A stretch of DNA of 25,861 bases from a virus, in the IMG/VR virus record IMGVR_UViG_3300022602_004811, positions 1-25,861 of that record; one strand, 5' to 3'. The translations under genes were made by a program, and so were the position numbers. How positions within the stretch are numbered: the first letter of the stretch is position 1; every line of letters starts with the position of its first letter. Under the pieces are notes generated by a model that worked only from the letters and a program-made list of their open reading frames with translations, ran no database searches and was not told the origin of the DNA. Positions 1 through 6,438 of the stretch are shown here, piece by piece.

Positions 1-195
1 ATGACAAGCAACAATGATGTGGTTCGAGCCCGAATAGACGGGCACATCAAAGAGGAAGCCACATACGTACTGGCCGGAATGGGGCTATCTGTTTCTGACG
101 CCATTAGGATCCTGCTCACTCGCGTTGCATTCGATAAAGCACTTCCTTTTGACATCAATCGTGCTCGGTCTCAACCGGACAGTAATAAGCCATGA
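1..195 (+). CDS. RelB/DinJ-family antitoxin, toxin partner not seen
   Basis: This 64-residue protein resembles DinJ/RelB ribbon-helix-helix antitoxins, which bind a RelE/YafQ-type mRNA-cleaving toxin and repress their own operon. The family signature is visible: VRARIDGHIK near residues 8-17, then AGMGLSVSDAIRILLTRVA and KALPFDI in the middle, matching the DinJ pattern of an N-terminal RHH followed by the conserved SDAIR helix. The gene begins at the first base of the window, so its promoter and any upstream partner cannot be seen. The usual order is antitoxin then toxin, but the next gene, 48 bp downstream, is the first gene of an ABC-3C system rather than a RelE-like toxin. It may therefore be an orphan left after toxin loss, or it may belong to the ABC-3C locus. 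Family is fairly sure; the partner is unknown. Confidence 0.8.
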   Translation: MTSNNDVVRARIDGHIKEEATYVLAGMGLSVSDAIRILLTRVAFDKALPFDINRARSQPDSNKP

Positions 196-243
196 CGTTG
201 TTCCTGAGAAAATATAAAAGCCAAAAGTCACGGGCCTGAATCA

Positions 244-1164
244 ATGGATCGCATACAACAGCTCAACTACGAAAAGGACTTTCGCATCGCCTTCTTGGAA
301 TCCAAGGGAGACGGATTCCAACGTCTGTTCGAGAAGCTGATGTCGAAGGCCCACCCTAACGACTTCATGGCATGCCGACCCTGGGGCAACGTTGGAGATC
401 GTAAGAACGACGGGTATCTACCTTCCTCGCGAATCCTTTTCCAGAGCTACGCGCCGAATGAAATGAGCGCCGCCGAGGCCACCAAGAAGATCAACGAGGA
501 CTTCGAGGGGGCCAAAGAGCACTGGGAAAAATATTTCGATGAGTGGACCTTCGTCCACAACGCACCCGATGGGCGTCTGGGCCCCCACATCATCGAAGCA
601 CTGGCCAAACTCAGGCAAGACAATCCGAAGATCAGAATCGGACATTGTGGATACGAGGAAATGCTGGCGAAGTTCCGTCAGTTGAGCCTTCAGGATCTTG
701 AATCCTGGTTTGGCCCCTCGCTGACGATGGAAGCGAATGTCAACCTGGGCTTCAGCGACCTGGCCGCTGTGCTCACGCATATCAGCATCACGCCCATACC
801 CACGACGAGCGAGGTGAAGGACGTATCGCCCGGAAAGATCGAGGCCAATCTTCTGTCTCAGGCTGTCGCCGACTTCCTGAAGATCGGCATGCAGAAGTCG
901 CCGCTCGTTGCACAGTTCTTCAATAGCTGGAAGAACCCAACCTACGGCGAGCAGATCGCGCAGGCGTTCAAGAACGAATACGTGGGGCTACGGGATGGAG
1001 TTCCTCAGCCCCATCCTGATGAGATATTCGGCCGTCTCGAAGCATGGGCCGGGGGCACGGCGAACACCACGCCCGCGCACAAGGCCGCCGTGTTGGCCGT
1101 GATGGCCTACCTGTTCGACAAGTGCGAAATCTTCGAAGATGCTCAAGCGGTGGTGGCGGCATGA
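244..1164 (+). CDS. ABC-3C system effector with nuclease-like N-terminal domain
   Basis: This 306-residue protein is the variable, presumed effector component of an ABC-three-component conflict system. The call rests on context (small middle component and DUF2326 ATPase immediately downstream) and on layout. Residues 1 to about 155 carry FQRLFE (25-30), GDRKNDGY (51-58) and FQSYAP (66-71), a spacing like that of Mrr/restriction-endonuclease-like folds in which an acidic GDxxxDG loop precedes a short strand. Here Q67-S-Y69 stands where E-x-K would be, so catalysis may be altered. The C-terminal half (about 195-306) is helical and fits the shared ABC-3C C-terminal domain that docks on the other components. 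ATG at 244 is the first start in the frame; the stop overlaps the next gene as ATGA. The nuclease assignment is inference. Confidence 0.7.
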   Translation: MDRIQQLNYEKDFRIAFLESKGDGFQRLFEKLMSKAHPNDFMACRPWGNVGDRKNDGYLPSSRILFQSYAPNEMSAAEATKKINEDFEGAKEHWEKYFDEWTFVHNAPDGRLGPHIIEALAKLRQDNPKIRIGHCGYEEMLAKFRQLSLQDLESWFGPSLTMEANVNLGFSDLAAVLTHISITPIPTTSEVKDVSPGKIEANLLSQAVADFLKIGMQKSPLVAQFFNSWKNPTYGEQIAQAFKNEYVGLRDGVPQPHPDEIFGRLEAWAGGTANTTPAHKAAVLAVMAYLFDKCEIFEDAQAVVAA

Positions 1165-1409
1165 TCCTGCCATCCAAGCATCTGCCGCAGGATCGTGCGC
1201 TGCTGACCGTTGGTGCGCATGTTTTGACGTTCCTCGCTCACCCCAAGACTGTCTCCGCGCTCTGGGAGGAATTGAACAGAAATGACGCTGGCTTGGCGGC
1301 GGCGCCCCGGCGCGTTACCTATGACTGGTTCCTGCTCGCCCTCGACCTCCTGTACGCCCTTGGAACCATAGAACTCGAAAGCGGCCTTGTGGCACGGAGG
1401 ACAGCGTGA
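1161..1409 (+). CDS. ABC-3C middle component (MC6-like)
   Basis: This small protein of 82 residues lies between effector and ATPase. It begins MILPSKHLPQDRALL, an opening I associate with the ABC-3C middle-component 6 family, and continues with a PKTVSALWEEL helix and a TYDWFLLALDLLYALG stretch that looks like a winged-helix core. Middle components are thought to bridge the effector's C-terminal domain and the ATPase. Its ATG overlaps the upstream stop (ATGA at 1161-1164), and its stop overlaps the GTG start of the ATPase gene (GTGA at 1406-1409), so the three genes are tightly coupled in translation. An upstream extension in the same frame exists from 1044, but it runs inside the effector gene and looks non-coding. 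The call depends partly on context. Confidence 0.75.
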   Translation: MILPSKHLPQDRALLTVGAHVLTFLAHPKTVSALWEELNRNDAGLAAAPRRVTYDWFLLALDLLYALGTIELESGLVARRTA

Positions 1410-3127
1410 TCCATCACATCTTCAGCACGCTGCCTAGCTTCAAGAATCTTGGCGATCTGAAGCCCGGCCTGAATGTGCTGCTCGCCCAAAAAACCGAAGG
1501 GGCGACCACCAAACAAACACGCAATCGCGCCGGCAAAACCAGTTTCGTTGAGCTGGTGCATTTTCTGCTGGGCGCCGACGCCGGGCCGGACTCAATTTTC
1601 CGTACCCCGGAGCTGGCAGAACATGCCTTTGGCATGGACTTCGATCTGAAGTCAGAACGGACGGTGGTCGAGCGCAGCGGTAGTTCCAAAGCCAAAGTCT
1701 TCGTGACCTTCCCGCCTGCCGCAAAGGTCAAGTTCTCGGCCACCGAGTGGTGTACGTTCCTCGGCGAGCAAATGTTCGGCCTGAGCAGCCTTGAAGCTGC
1801 AGGCAGCAAGCCGCCTTCGTTCCGGTCACTGTTTGCCTACTTTGTGCGCCGACAGGTGAGTGGTGCGTTCATGACACCGGAGAAGCAGGCCACGATGCAG
1901 GGCACCGGCGACATGCAAATGGCGCTGATGTTCCTGCTCGGATTGGACTGGCAGATCGCCCGAGATTGGCAAGCTGTGCGTGATCGCGAAAAGACCCTGG
2001 AAGAGCTGAAGAAGGCGGCTGGGAACGGCGCGTTCGGTTCAATCATCGGCAAGGCCGCCGATTTGCGTACTGAGCTCACCATTCAGGAAGCCCGTCTCAA
2101 GAAGCTCCATGCGGAAGTTGAGACTTTCCAGGTCTTGCCGGAATACCGGGAACTGGAAGTCGAAAGCGCCACATTGACCCGGCAGCTCAACGAGTTGGCC
2201 AACGCAAATACCATCGACTTCTCAACCATTCGTGATCTGGAAAGCGCACTCGCCTCCGAGGTTCCTCCGGACCATGAAGACCTTCAGGCGGTCTATCAAG
2301 AAGCAGGCATCGTGCTACCTGACTTGGTTAAGCGCCGCTACGAGGACGTAAAGAGCTTTCACGAATCGGTGGTGCGTAATCGCAAGGACTATCTGTCTAG
2401 TGAACTCGAAGCGGCCAAGCTGCGTATCGAGCTGCGCGATAGCAAGAAGGCGCAGCTCGACCATCGGCGCGTTGAAATCCTGGGCATTCTCAAGAGCCAT
2501 GGTGCGCTCGAACAGTTTCTCAAGCTGCAAGGCGAACTGGGGCGACTGGAGTCCAAAGTGGAATCATTGCGGCGACGCTTCGAAGCCGCCGAGCAGCTCG
2601 AAGGCAACAAGAACGAGTTGGAGATCGAGCGCAACCGACTCACGATTCGCCTACGGCGTGACTTCACCGAGCAGAAGGATCGACTGGCGGAGGCCATCGT
2701 CGCCTTCGAGGAAACATCACAACGCTTGTATGAATCGGCCGGCAGTATGACGGTCGATGAAACCTCCAACGGACCGGTCTTCAAGTTTCCGATGCAGGGC
2801 GAACGCAGCAAGGGCATCAAGAACATGCAGATTTTCTGCTTCGACATGATGCTTATGCGGCTGTGCACCAGGCGGCAGATGGGACCAGGATTCCTAATCC
2901 ATGACAGCCACATCTTCGATGGCGTTGATGGACGCCAAGTCATCAGTGCATTGCGTCTTGGCTCGGAGATCGCGCAGGAACTTGGCTTTCAGTACATCGT
3001 CACAATGAATGAAGATGATGCTTTCAAGGAAATCATCGAAGGGTTCAACCTTAACGATTTTGTTCTGCCTGTGCGATTGACCGATGCCAGCGAAGATGGT
3101 GGATTGTTTGGCATTAGGTTTGGATAA
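1406..3127 (+). CDS. ABC-3C ATPase, SMC/RecN-like with DUF2326 C-terminus
   Basis: This is a 573-residue ABC ATPase of the SMC/Rad50-like type and the motor or sensor of the ABC-3C system. The N-terminal ATPase half has a divergent Walker A, RNRAGKTSF (39-47). Residues about 180-440 are charged and heptad-like, indicating a coiled coil. The C-terminal ATPase half has a signature-like ERSKGIKN (466-473) and a Walker B/D-loop region FLIHDSHIFDG (496-506), characteristic of DUF2326. Such proteins are predicted to act on nucleic acid or nucleoprotein complexes and to license the effector. The GTG start is chosen because GGAGG lies 5 nt upstream (1396-1400) and the start overlaps the preceding stop. 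The gene ends 23 bp before the convergent HTH gene, with no clear terminator between them. Confidence 0.85.
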   Translation: MIHHIFSTLPSFKNLGDLKPGLNVLLAQKTEGATTKQTRNRAGKTSFVELVHFLLGADAGPDSIFRTPELAEHAFGMDFDLKSERTVVERSGSSKAKVFVTFPPAAKVKFSATEWCTFLGEQMFGLSSLEAAGSKPPSFRSLFAYFVRRQVSGAFMTPEKQATMQGTGDMQMALMFLLGLDWQIARDWQAVRDREKTLEELKKAAGNGAFGSIIGKAADLRTELTIQEARLKKLHAEVETFQVLPEYRELEVESATLTRQLNELANANTIDFSTIRDLESALASEVPPDHEDLQAVYQEAGIVLPDLVKRRYEDVKSFHESVVRNRKDYLSSELEAAKLRIELRDSKKAQLDHRRVEILGILKSHGALEQFLKLQGELGRLESKVESLRRRFEAAEQLEGNKNELEIERNRLTIRLRRDFTEQKDRLAEAIVAFEETSQRLYESAGSMTVDETSNGPVFKFPMQGERSKGIKNMQIFCFDMMLMRLCTRRQMGPGFLIHDSHIFDGVDGRQVISALRLGSEIAQELGFQYIVTMNEDDAFKEIIEGFNLNDFVLPVRLTDASEDGGLFGIRFG

Positions 3128-3149
3128 ATTGAATTTGTTGATCGTCAAG

Positions 3150-3581
3150 CTACAAACACAATAGCGCCCGCTGCTCATCCCACAGCAACGGCGTGCCAGA
3201 CGCCAGATCAAACAGGGTGACGTGGTCCGGCAATGACTCGTCCAGGATAGCTGTCACGATGTCTGGCGCAAGGGTGGTGAGGTTCACCATCCTGCTGACG
3301 TAGGCCCGGTCCATTCCCTCCATCTCAGCAACCTCGGCCAGATTCCGGGCCTTGCCGGATTCGAGCAGCGCAAGCCAACGGTGCCCACGAGCCAGGGCCA
3401 GTTGGATCGGTGTGGGCTCACTGTCCCACTTCCTTGGCTGCAAGGCTGTGCCGTCGGGCAGCGTGACCGCCTTACGTCGACCTCGCCGCGTGATCTTGAT
3501 CGGGATGGTGACGTTGAAACTCCCATTGCTGGCTGCCACCAGGTCGGCGCTGCCAGTCGCATTGATCTTGATCTCGTTCAT
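3150..3581 (-). CDS. HTH protein of the recombinase operon
   Basis: This 143-residue protein is the last gene of the leftward integration operon. Residues about 80-101 (NLAEVAEMEGMDRAYVSRMV) form a clear helix-turn-helix of the ParB/sigma-factor-like kind, followed by a helical region ending near ASGTPLLWDEQ. The N-terminus (about 20-52) is basic and beta-like, with TRRGRRK. Proteins of this kind commonly accompany DUF2924-type serine recombinases, and a role as directionality factor or operon regulator is plausible, though nothing here proves it. The ATG overlaps the stop of the recombinase gene by four bases (ATGA). The exact family name is uncertain; the DNA-binding fold is well supported. 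Confidence 0.75.
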   Translation of the reverse strand: MNEIKINATGSADLVAASNGSFNVTIPIKITRRGRRKAVTLPDGTALQPRKWDSEPTPIQLALARGHRWLALLESGKARNLAEVAEMEGMDRAYVSRMVNLTTLAPDIVTAILDESLPDHVTLFDLASGTPLLWDEQRALLCL

Positions 3582-4936
3582 GCCGTCACCTCATCAACCG
3601 ACACCTGCTGCGTCTGGAGTTTCAGTTCGGCTGCCAGTCGCTCCAGGCCATTGGGTCGGAATTGCAACTCGACGGTGTGCGGCGTGACCACCACCTTCTT
3701 GATCAGTAGGCGAACGATGCGTTCCTGCTCGGCCGGGAACAACTGATCCCAGACCTTGTCGATCTGCAGCATAGCGATGCAGATCTTGGCCTCGTTCACC
3801 CCGTCATCCATGGCCGTCATCAGTTTGGCGACTCGTGTTTTGAGATCAGGAGCGCGCAAGATCAGGCGCATCTGCTGGACCACGTTCGCCTCCAGCTCAA
3901 TCGCCGGCAAGCGCGGCAGAGCGGACGCTCCTGCATGCTCCTTGTTCTCGCGTGTGTGGATGTAGTACCGGTACAGCTTGCCAGCACCCTTGCGGGTCCA
4001 GGCCACAGTCAGCGCCCGACCGTCGGCGCCCTCGATGATGCCCTTGAGCAGAAAGGGAATGGTCGCGCGGGTGTTGTTGCCCCGCATGCGTGGACTGATC
4101 TTCAAGATTGACTGCACTGCCTCCCAGGTGCTGGGCTCAATCAGGGGCTGGTGTTCGCCCCTGAACCATTCATCCTTGTGCCGCAATTCGCCCAAGTAGG
4201 TCCGGTTGCCCAGGAGTTTGTAAATAAGGCCTTTGTCGATCAGCTTGCCCTCGCGGACGTTGCCGTCCTGGGTGGTCCACGCCTTGGAGGTGACGCCGTC
4301 CATGCGCAACTCTTTCATGAGCTTGGTCGTGGAGCCGAGTTCAACAAAGCGCGTGAATATATGCCGAATGATCTTGGCCTCGCGCTCATTGGGAACCAGG
4401 CGACGGTCTTTCACGTCATAGCCCAGCGGCGGCACTCCTCCCATCCACATGCCCTTGCGCTTGGAAGCCGTGATCTTGTCGCGGATCCGTTCGCCAGTGA
4501 CCTCGCGCTCAAACTGTGCGAAGGACAGGAGCACGTTGAGCATCAGCCGGCCCATGGAGGTGGTGGTGTTGAACTGCTGGGTGACCGAAACAAAGGAAAC
4601 GCCGGCGCGTTCGAACACCTCGACCATCTTGGAAAAGTCGGCCAGGCTGCGTGTAAGACGGTCGATCTTGTAGACAACCACGATGTCGACGCGGCCGTCC
4701 TCAATGTCATTCATGAGCCGGCGCAAACCCGGGCGTTCCATGTTGCCGCCCGAGAAGCCGCCGTCATCGTAATCATCGGCAACCGGGATCCAGCCTTCGC
4801 TGCGCTGGCTGGCCACGTAGGCATGGCCTGCTTCCTTTTGGGCGTCGATGGAGTTGAAGGATTGGTCCAGGCGCTCGTCGCTGGACACCCGGCAGTAGAC
4901 TGCGCATCGCTGGCGCCGCTTGAGGACTTCGCTCAT
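3578..4936 (-). CDS. Serine recombinase (phage/ICE-type integrase)
   Basis: This 452-residue site-specific recombinase cuts and rejoins attachment-site DNA through a covalent phosphoserine link. The catalytic domain occupies roughly residues 8-155: YCRVSS (14-19, nucleophile Ser18, with Arg16), GGFSGGNMERPGL (59-71) and VYKIDRLTRS (88-97), which carries the conserved D-R-x-x-R. A recombinase/DNA-binding domain follows (GVPPLGYD, then LLGNRTYLGE), ending in a helical tail without an obvious four-cysteine zinc ribbon. The gene sits between the DUF2924 gene and the HTH gene with ATGA overlaps on both sides, so it is translated as part of one operon. It is the likely integrase of the element, which suggests that one attachment site lies near this end. 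No att repeat could be confirmed inside the window. Confidence 0.93.
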   Translation of the reverse strand: MSEVLKRRQRCAVYCRVSSDERLDQSFNSIDAQKEAGHAYVASQRSEGWIPVADDYDDGGFSGGNMERPGLRRLMNDIEDGRVDIVVVYKIDRLTRSLADFSKMVEVFERAGVSFVSVTQQFNTTTSMGRLMLNVLLSFAQFEREVTGERIRDKITASKRKGMWMGGVPPLGYDVKDRRLVPNEREAKIIRHIFTRFVELGSTTKLMKELRMDGVTSKAWTTQDGNVREGKLIDKGLIYKLLGNRTYLGELRHKDEWFRGEHQPLIEPSTWEAVQSILKISPRMRGNNTRATIPFLLKGIIEGADGRALTVAWTRKGAGKLYRYYIHTRENKEHAGASALPRLPAIELEANVVQQMRLILRAPDLKTRVAKLMTAMDDGVNEAKICIAMLQIDKVWDQLFPAEQERIVRLLIKKVVVTPHTVELQFRPNGLERLAAELKLQTQQVSVDEVTA

Positions 4937-5433
4937 TTGCCTGCTCCCTTCTTGCCGGTGGTTTTCTTTGCAGCGGTTGACTTCACCCCGAAAAACACAG
5001 GGCCAGACCAGGCTGTGCCGGTGATCTCCTTAGCGATGCGCGACAGGCTCTGGTAACGGCGACCATCGAATTCGTACTGGCCATCGACCGTAGCCATGAC
5101 CCGATACTCCTTGCCTTGGTATTCGCGGGTGAGAACGGTGCCGGCCATGAGCCGGATGTCGCGATCAAACTTCTTGTTTTGTCCAGATTCCAGGATGGCC
5201 TGGATTCGGCGCTTGTTGCGGTCGACCATGTTGCGGTCGAGCTTGCGGAACTCGATCTCCTGCAGTCGGTAGGCAATGCGCCGCTCAAGGAACTGGCGGT
5301 TGTGGGTAGGGTTGTCTGCGCCGAACAGACTCTTCCAAAGTGCCTTGATGTCAAGCATGGACAGGTCGGGCAAGCTGGTGATTCGTGCCAGCACCGACGG
5401 CGGCGTGGCGTAGGGTGATTGCGTGGTGGTCAT
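4933..5433 (-). CDS. DUF2924 protein, recombinase partner
   Basis: This 166-residue DUF2924 protein belongs to a family found almost always beside serine recombinases in proteobacterial prophages, with no proven biochemical role. Visible family features are an N-terminal helical part with the DIKALWKSLFG motif, then NRQFLERRIAYRLQE, a basic middle, and a C-terminal part with TREYQGKEYRV and GRRYQSLSRIAKEITGT. The latter resembles a small DNA-binding domain (helix after YQSLSRIA) ending in a lysine-rich tail. The ATG at 5433 is preferred over the longer reading because GGAG sits 5 nt upstream and the start overlaps the stop of the upstream small gene (ATGA). It is most likely an accessory factor for recombination. 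Confidence 0.88.
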   Translation of the reverse strand: MTTTQSPYATPPSVLARITSLPDLSMLDIKALWKSLFGADNPTHNRQFLERRIAYRLQEIEFRKLDRNMVDRNKRRIQAILESGQNKKFDRDIRLMAGTVLTREYQGKEYRVMATVDGQYEFDGRRYQSLSRIAKEITGTAWSGPVFFGVKSTAAKKTTGKKGAGK

Positions 5434-5645
5434 TTGGACTCCGTGACTTTGGTTGACGAGTCCGTATGAACGCTTCGGGTGCCAGAATAGGCAAGTCCTA
5501 AATGGCTCTTCGAGGCCACATTTGCTGACTTCGCGACAGTTTGTTCCCATACCCGGGAAATGCCCCTCGCTAGCAGGGCAGACACCTCGTCCATGCGTTC
5601 CGAGACGGACATGGAGTCAGGTGGGCGGCGGTTGATTTCTTGCAT
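5430..5645 (-). CDS. Small protein heading the integration operon
   Basis: This protein of about 71 residues is translationally coupled to the DUF2924 gene by an ATGA overlap. The N-terminal part contains SVSERMDEVSALLARGI, a convincing amphipathic helix; the tail contains LGLAYSGTRSVHTD. A related tail, LGFLWKQSVHTN, is encoded in the same orientation just upstream of the DUF6900 gene near 23720, which argues that the reading frame is real. No function is known to me. The start is uncertain: ATG at 5645 has AAGGA some 11 nt upstream, while a TTG at 5672 would add nine residues but has no well-placed ribosome binding site. It probably forms part of the recombinase operon. Confidence 0.6.
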   Translation of the reverse strand: MQEINRRPPDSMSVSERMDEVSALLARGISRVWEQTVAKSANVASKSHLGLAYSGTRSVHTDSSTKVTESK

Positions 5646-5790
5646 TGGTTGCCAGTCCTTGGTGTTCAACAATCGAAGGAAAAATTGTCCTCATAGGGAA
5701 GTGGCAAAGCCAGAAGGGAGTTTTAGATTGGTGCGGAAGGATGAGGAAAATATCCAACAGGAGCCCAAAAGCTCAATATGAATGAGGGCC

Positions 5791-5820
5791 TTTACATAGA
5801 GAACGATCGTTCTCTATAAT
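5791..5820 (+). promoter_or_regulatory. Promoter of the LexA-like gene, giving a leaderless transcript
   Basis: TTTACA (5791-5796) and a perfect TATAAT (5815-5820) are separated by 18 bp. The start point expected 6-8 nt after the -10 falls at about 5827, exactly where the GTG (5827) and ATG (5830) codons of the LexA-like gene lie. No Shine-Dalgarno sequence is present. The messenger should therefore be leaderless, as for lambda cI from PRM. Confidence 0.8.
5796..5817. promoter_or_regulatory. 22-bp perfect palindrome, probable repressor operator
   Basis: The half-site ATAGAGAACGA is followed immediately by its exact reverse complement, giving 22 bp of perfect dyad symmetry. It fills the promoter spacer and touches both hexamers, so a bound dimer would block RNA polymerase. 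This is the expected binding site of the LexA-like protein encoded just downstream (autorepression). It could also reach the leftward integration operon, whose first start lies about 150 bp away. It does not match the gamma-proteobacterial CTGT-N8-ACAG SOS box. Confidence 0.8.
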
Positions 5821-5826
5821 TGCGGC

Positions 5827-6426
5827 GTGATGAAAGCAATCAACGACCACGAACACCTCTCCACACTGCAGAGCTATTACGCCGAGCATCGAGTGTTGCC
5901 GTCCTACGCCCGCCTGATGAGCCTGCTTGGCTTTGCCTCCAAGTCAGCAGTCAAGAAGGTTCTGGAGCGACTAGAGGGGGTTGGCATGCTCGAACGAACC
6001 CCCGATGGCGACTGGTCGCCAAGCGAACAATTTTTCGAGCGCGTCATTGCGACCCAGCCCGTTCCGGCTGGCATGCCGATCTCAGCTGACAGCGACGTTC
6101 ACGAACAGATCACTATCGATCGGTTCTTGATCCAGCAGCCAGCCAAGACAGTGCTCATCCGAGTCAAGGGCGACAGCATGGTGGAGGCAGGCATCCATGA
6201 CGGCGATTTGGCCGTGGTGGAGCGCAGGACCGACGCCATGCAAGGCGACATCGTGGTCGCGGTCGTTGATGATCAATTCACACTAAAAACACTTGCACGA
6301 GACAAAGACGGATATCACCTGTTGCCCGCTAATCCAAATTACCCGGTAATTCGGCCAAGTAATAGCGAGAACGGCAAGCTCGAGATTTTTGGCGTCCTGG
6401 TTGGCCTTGTGCGCAAATACCCATGA
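5827..6426 (+). CDS. LexA-like self-cleaving transcriptional repressor
   Basis: This 199-residue S24-peptidase repressor has full LexA architecture. The N-terminal winged helix (about 8-56) contains LPSYARLMSLLGF and AVKKVLERLEGVGMLER, matching the LexA DNA-binding domain. The cleavage site is A81-G82 (VPAGMP), with Ser117 in GDSM and Lys154 in FTLKT completing the catalytic dyad at nearly the E. coli LexA spacing. RecA-stimulated autocleavage, and so induction by DNA damage, is expected. It is transcribed from a promoter overlapped by a 22-bp palindrome and appears leaderless; GTG at 5827 and ATG at 5830 are both possible starts. It heads an operon with the 412-residue and 317-residue proteins (12-bp gap, then overlap), so it probably controls their dose. 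Whether it is also the phage immunity repressor is unclear. Confidence 0.92.
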   Translation: MMKAINDHEHLSTLQSYYAEHRVLPSYARLMSLLGFASKSAVKKVLERLEGVGMLERTPDGDWSPSEQFFERVIATQPVPAGMPISADSDVHEQITIDRFLIQQPAKTVLIRVKGDSMVEAGIHDGDLAVVERRTDAMQGDIVVAVVDDQFTLKTLARDKDGYHLLPANPNYPVIRPSNSENGKLEIFGVLVGLVRKYP

Positions 6427-6438
6427 GGAACCATCGCC

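Noticed and set aside
3128-3149. Attachment site between the ABC-3C ATPase and the recombinase operon
   Set aside because: No matching repeat or tRNA fragment could be found in the window, so the element's boundary is left undefined.
4151-5056. Long plus-strand open frame of 301 codons opposite the recombinase
   Set aside because: It is antisense to the well-supported serine recombinase, has no domain and arises from high GC content.
5796-5817. Palindrome as a classical SOS box or restriction relic
   Set aside because: It lacks CTGT-N8-ACAG, and its position in the promoter of the LexA-like gene explains it better as an operator.
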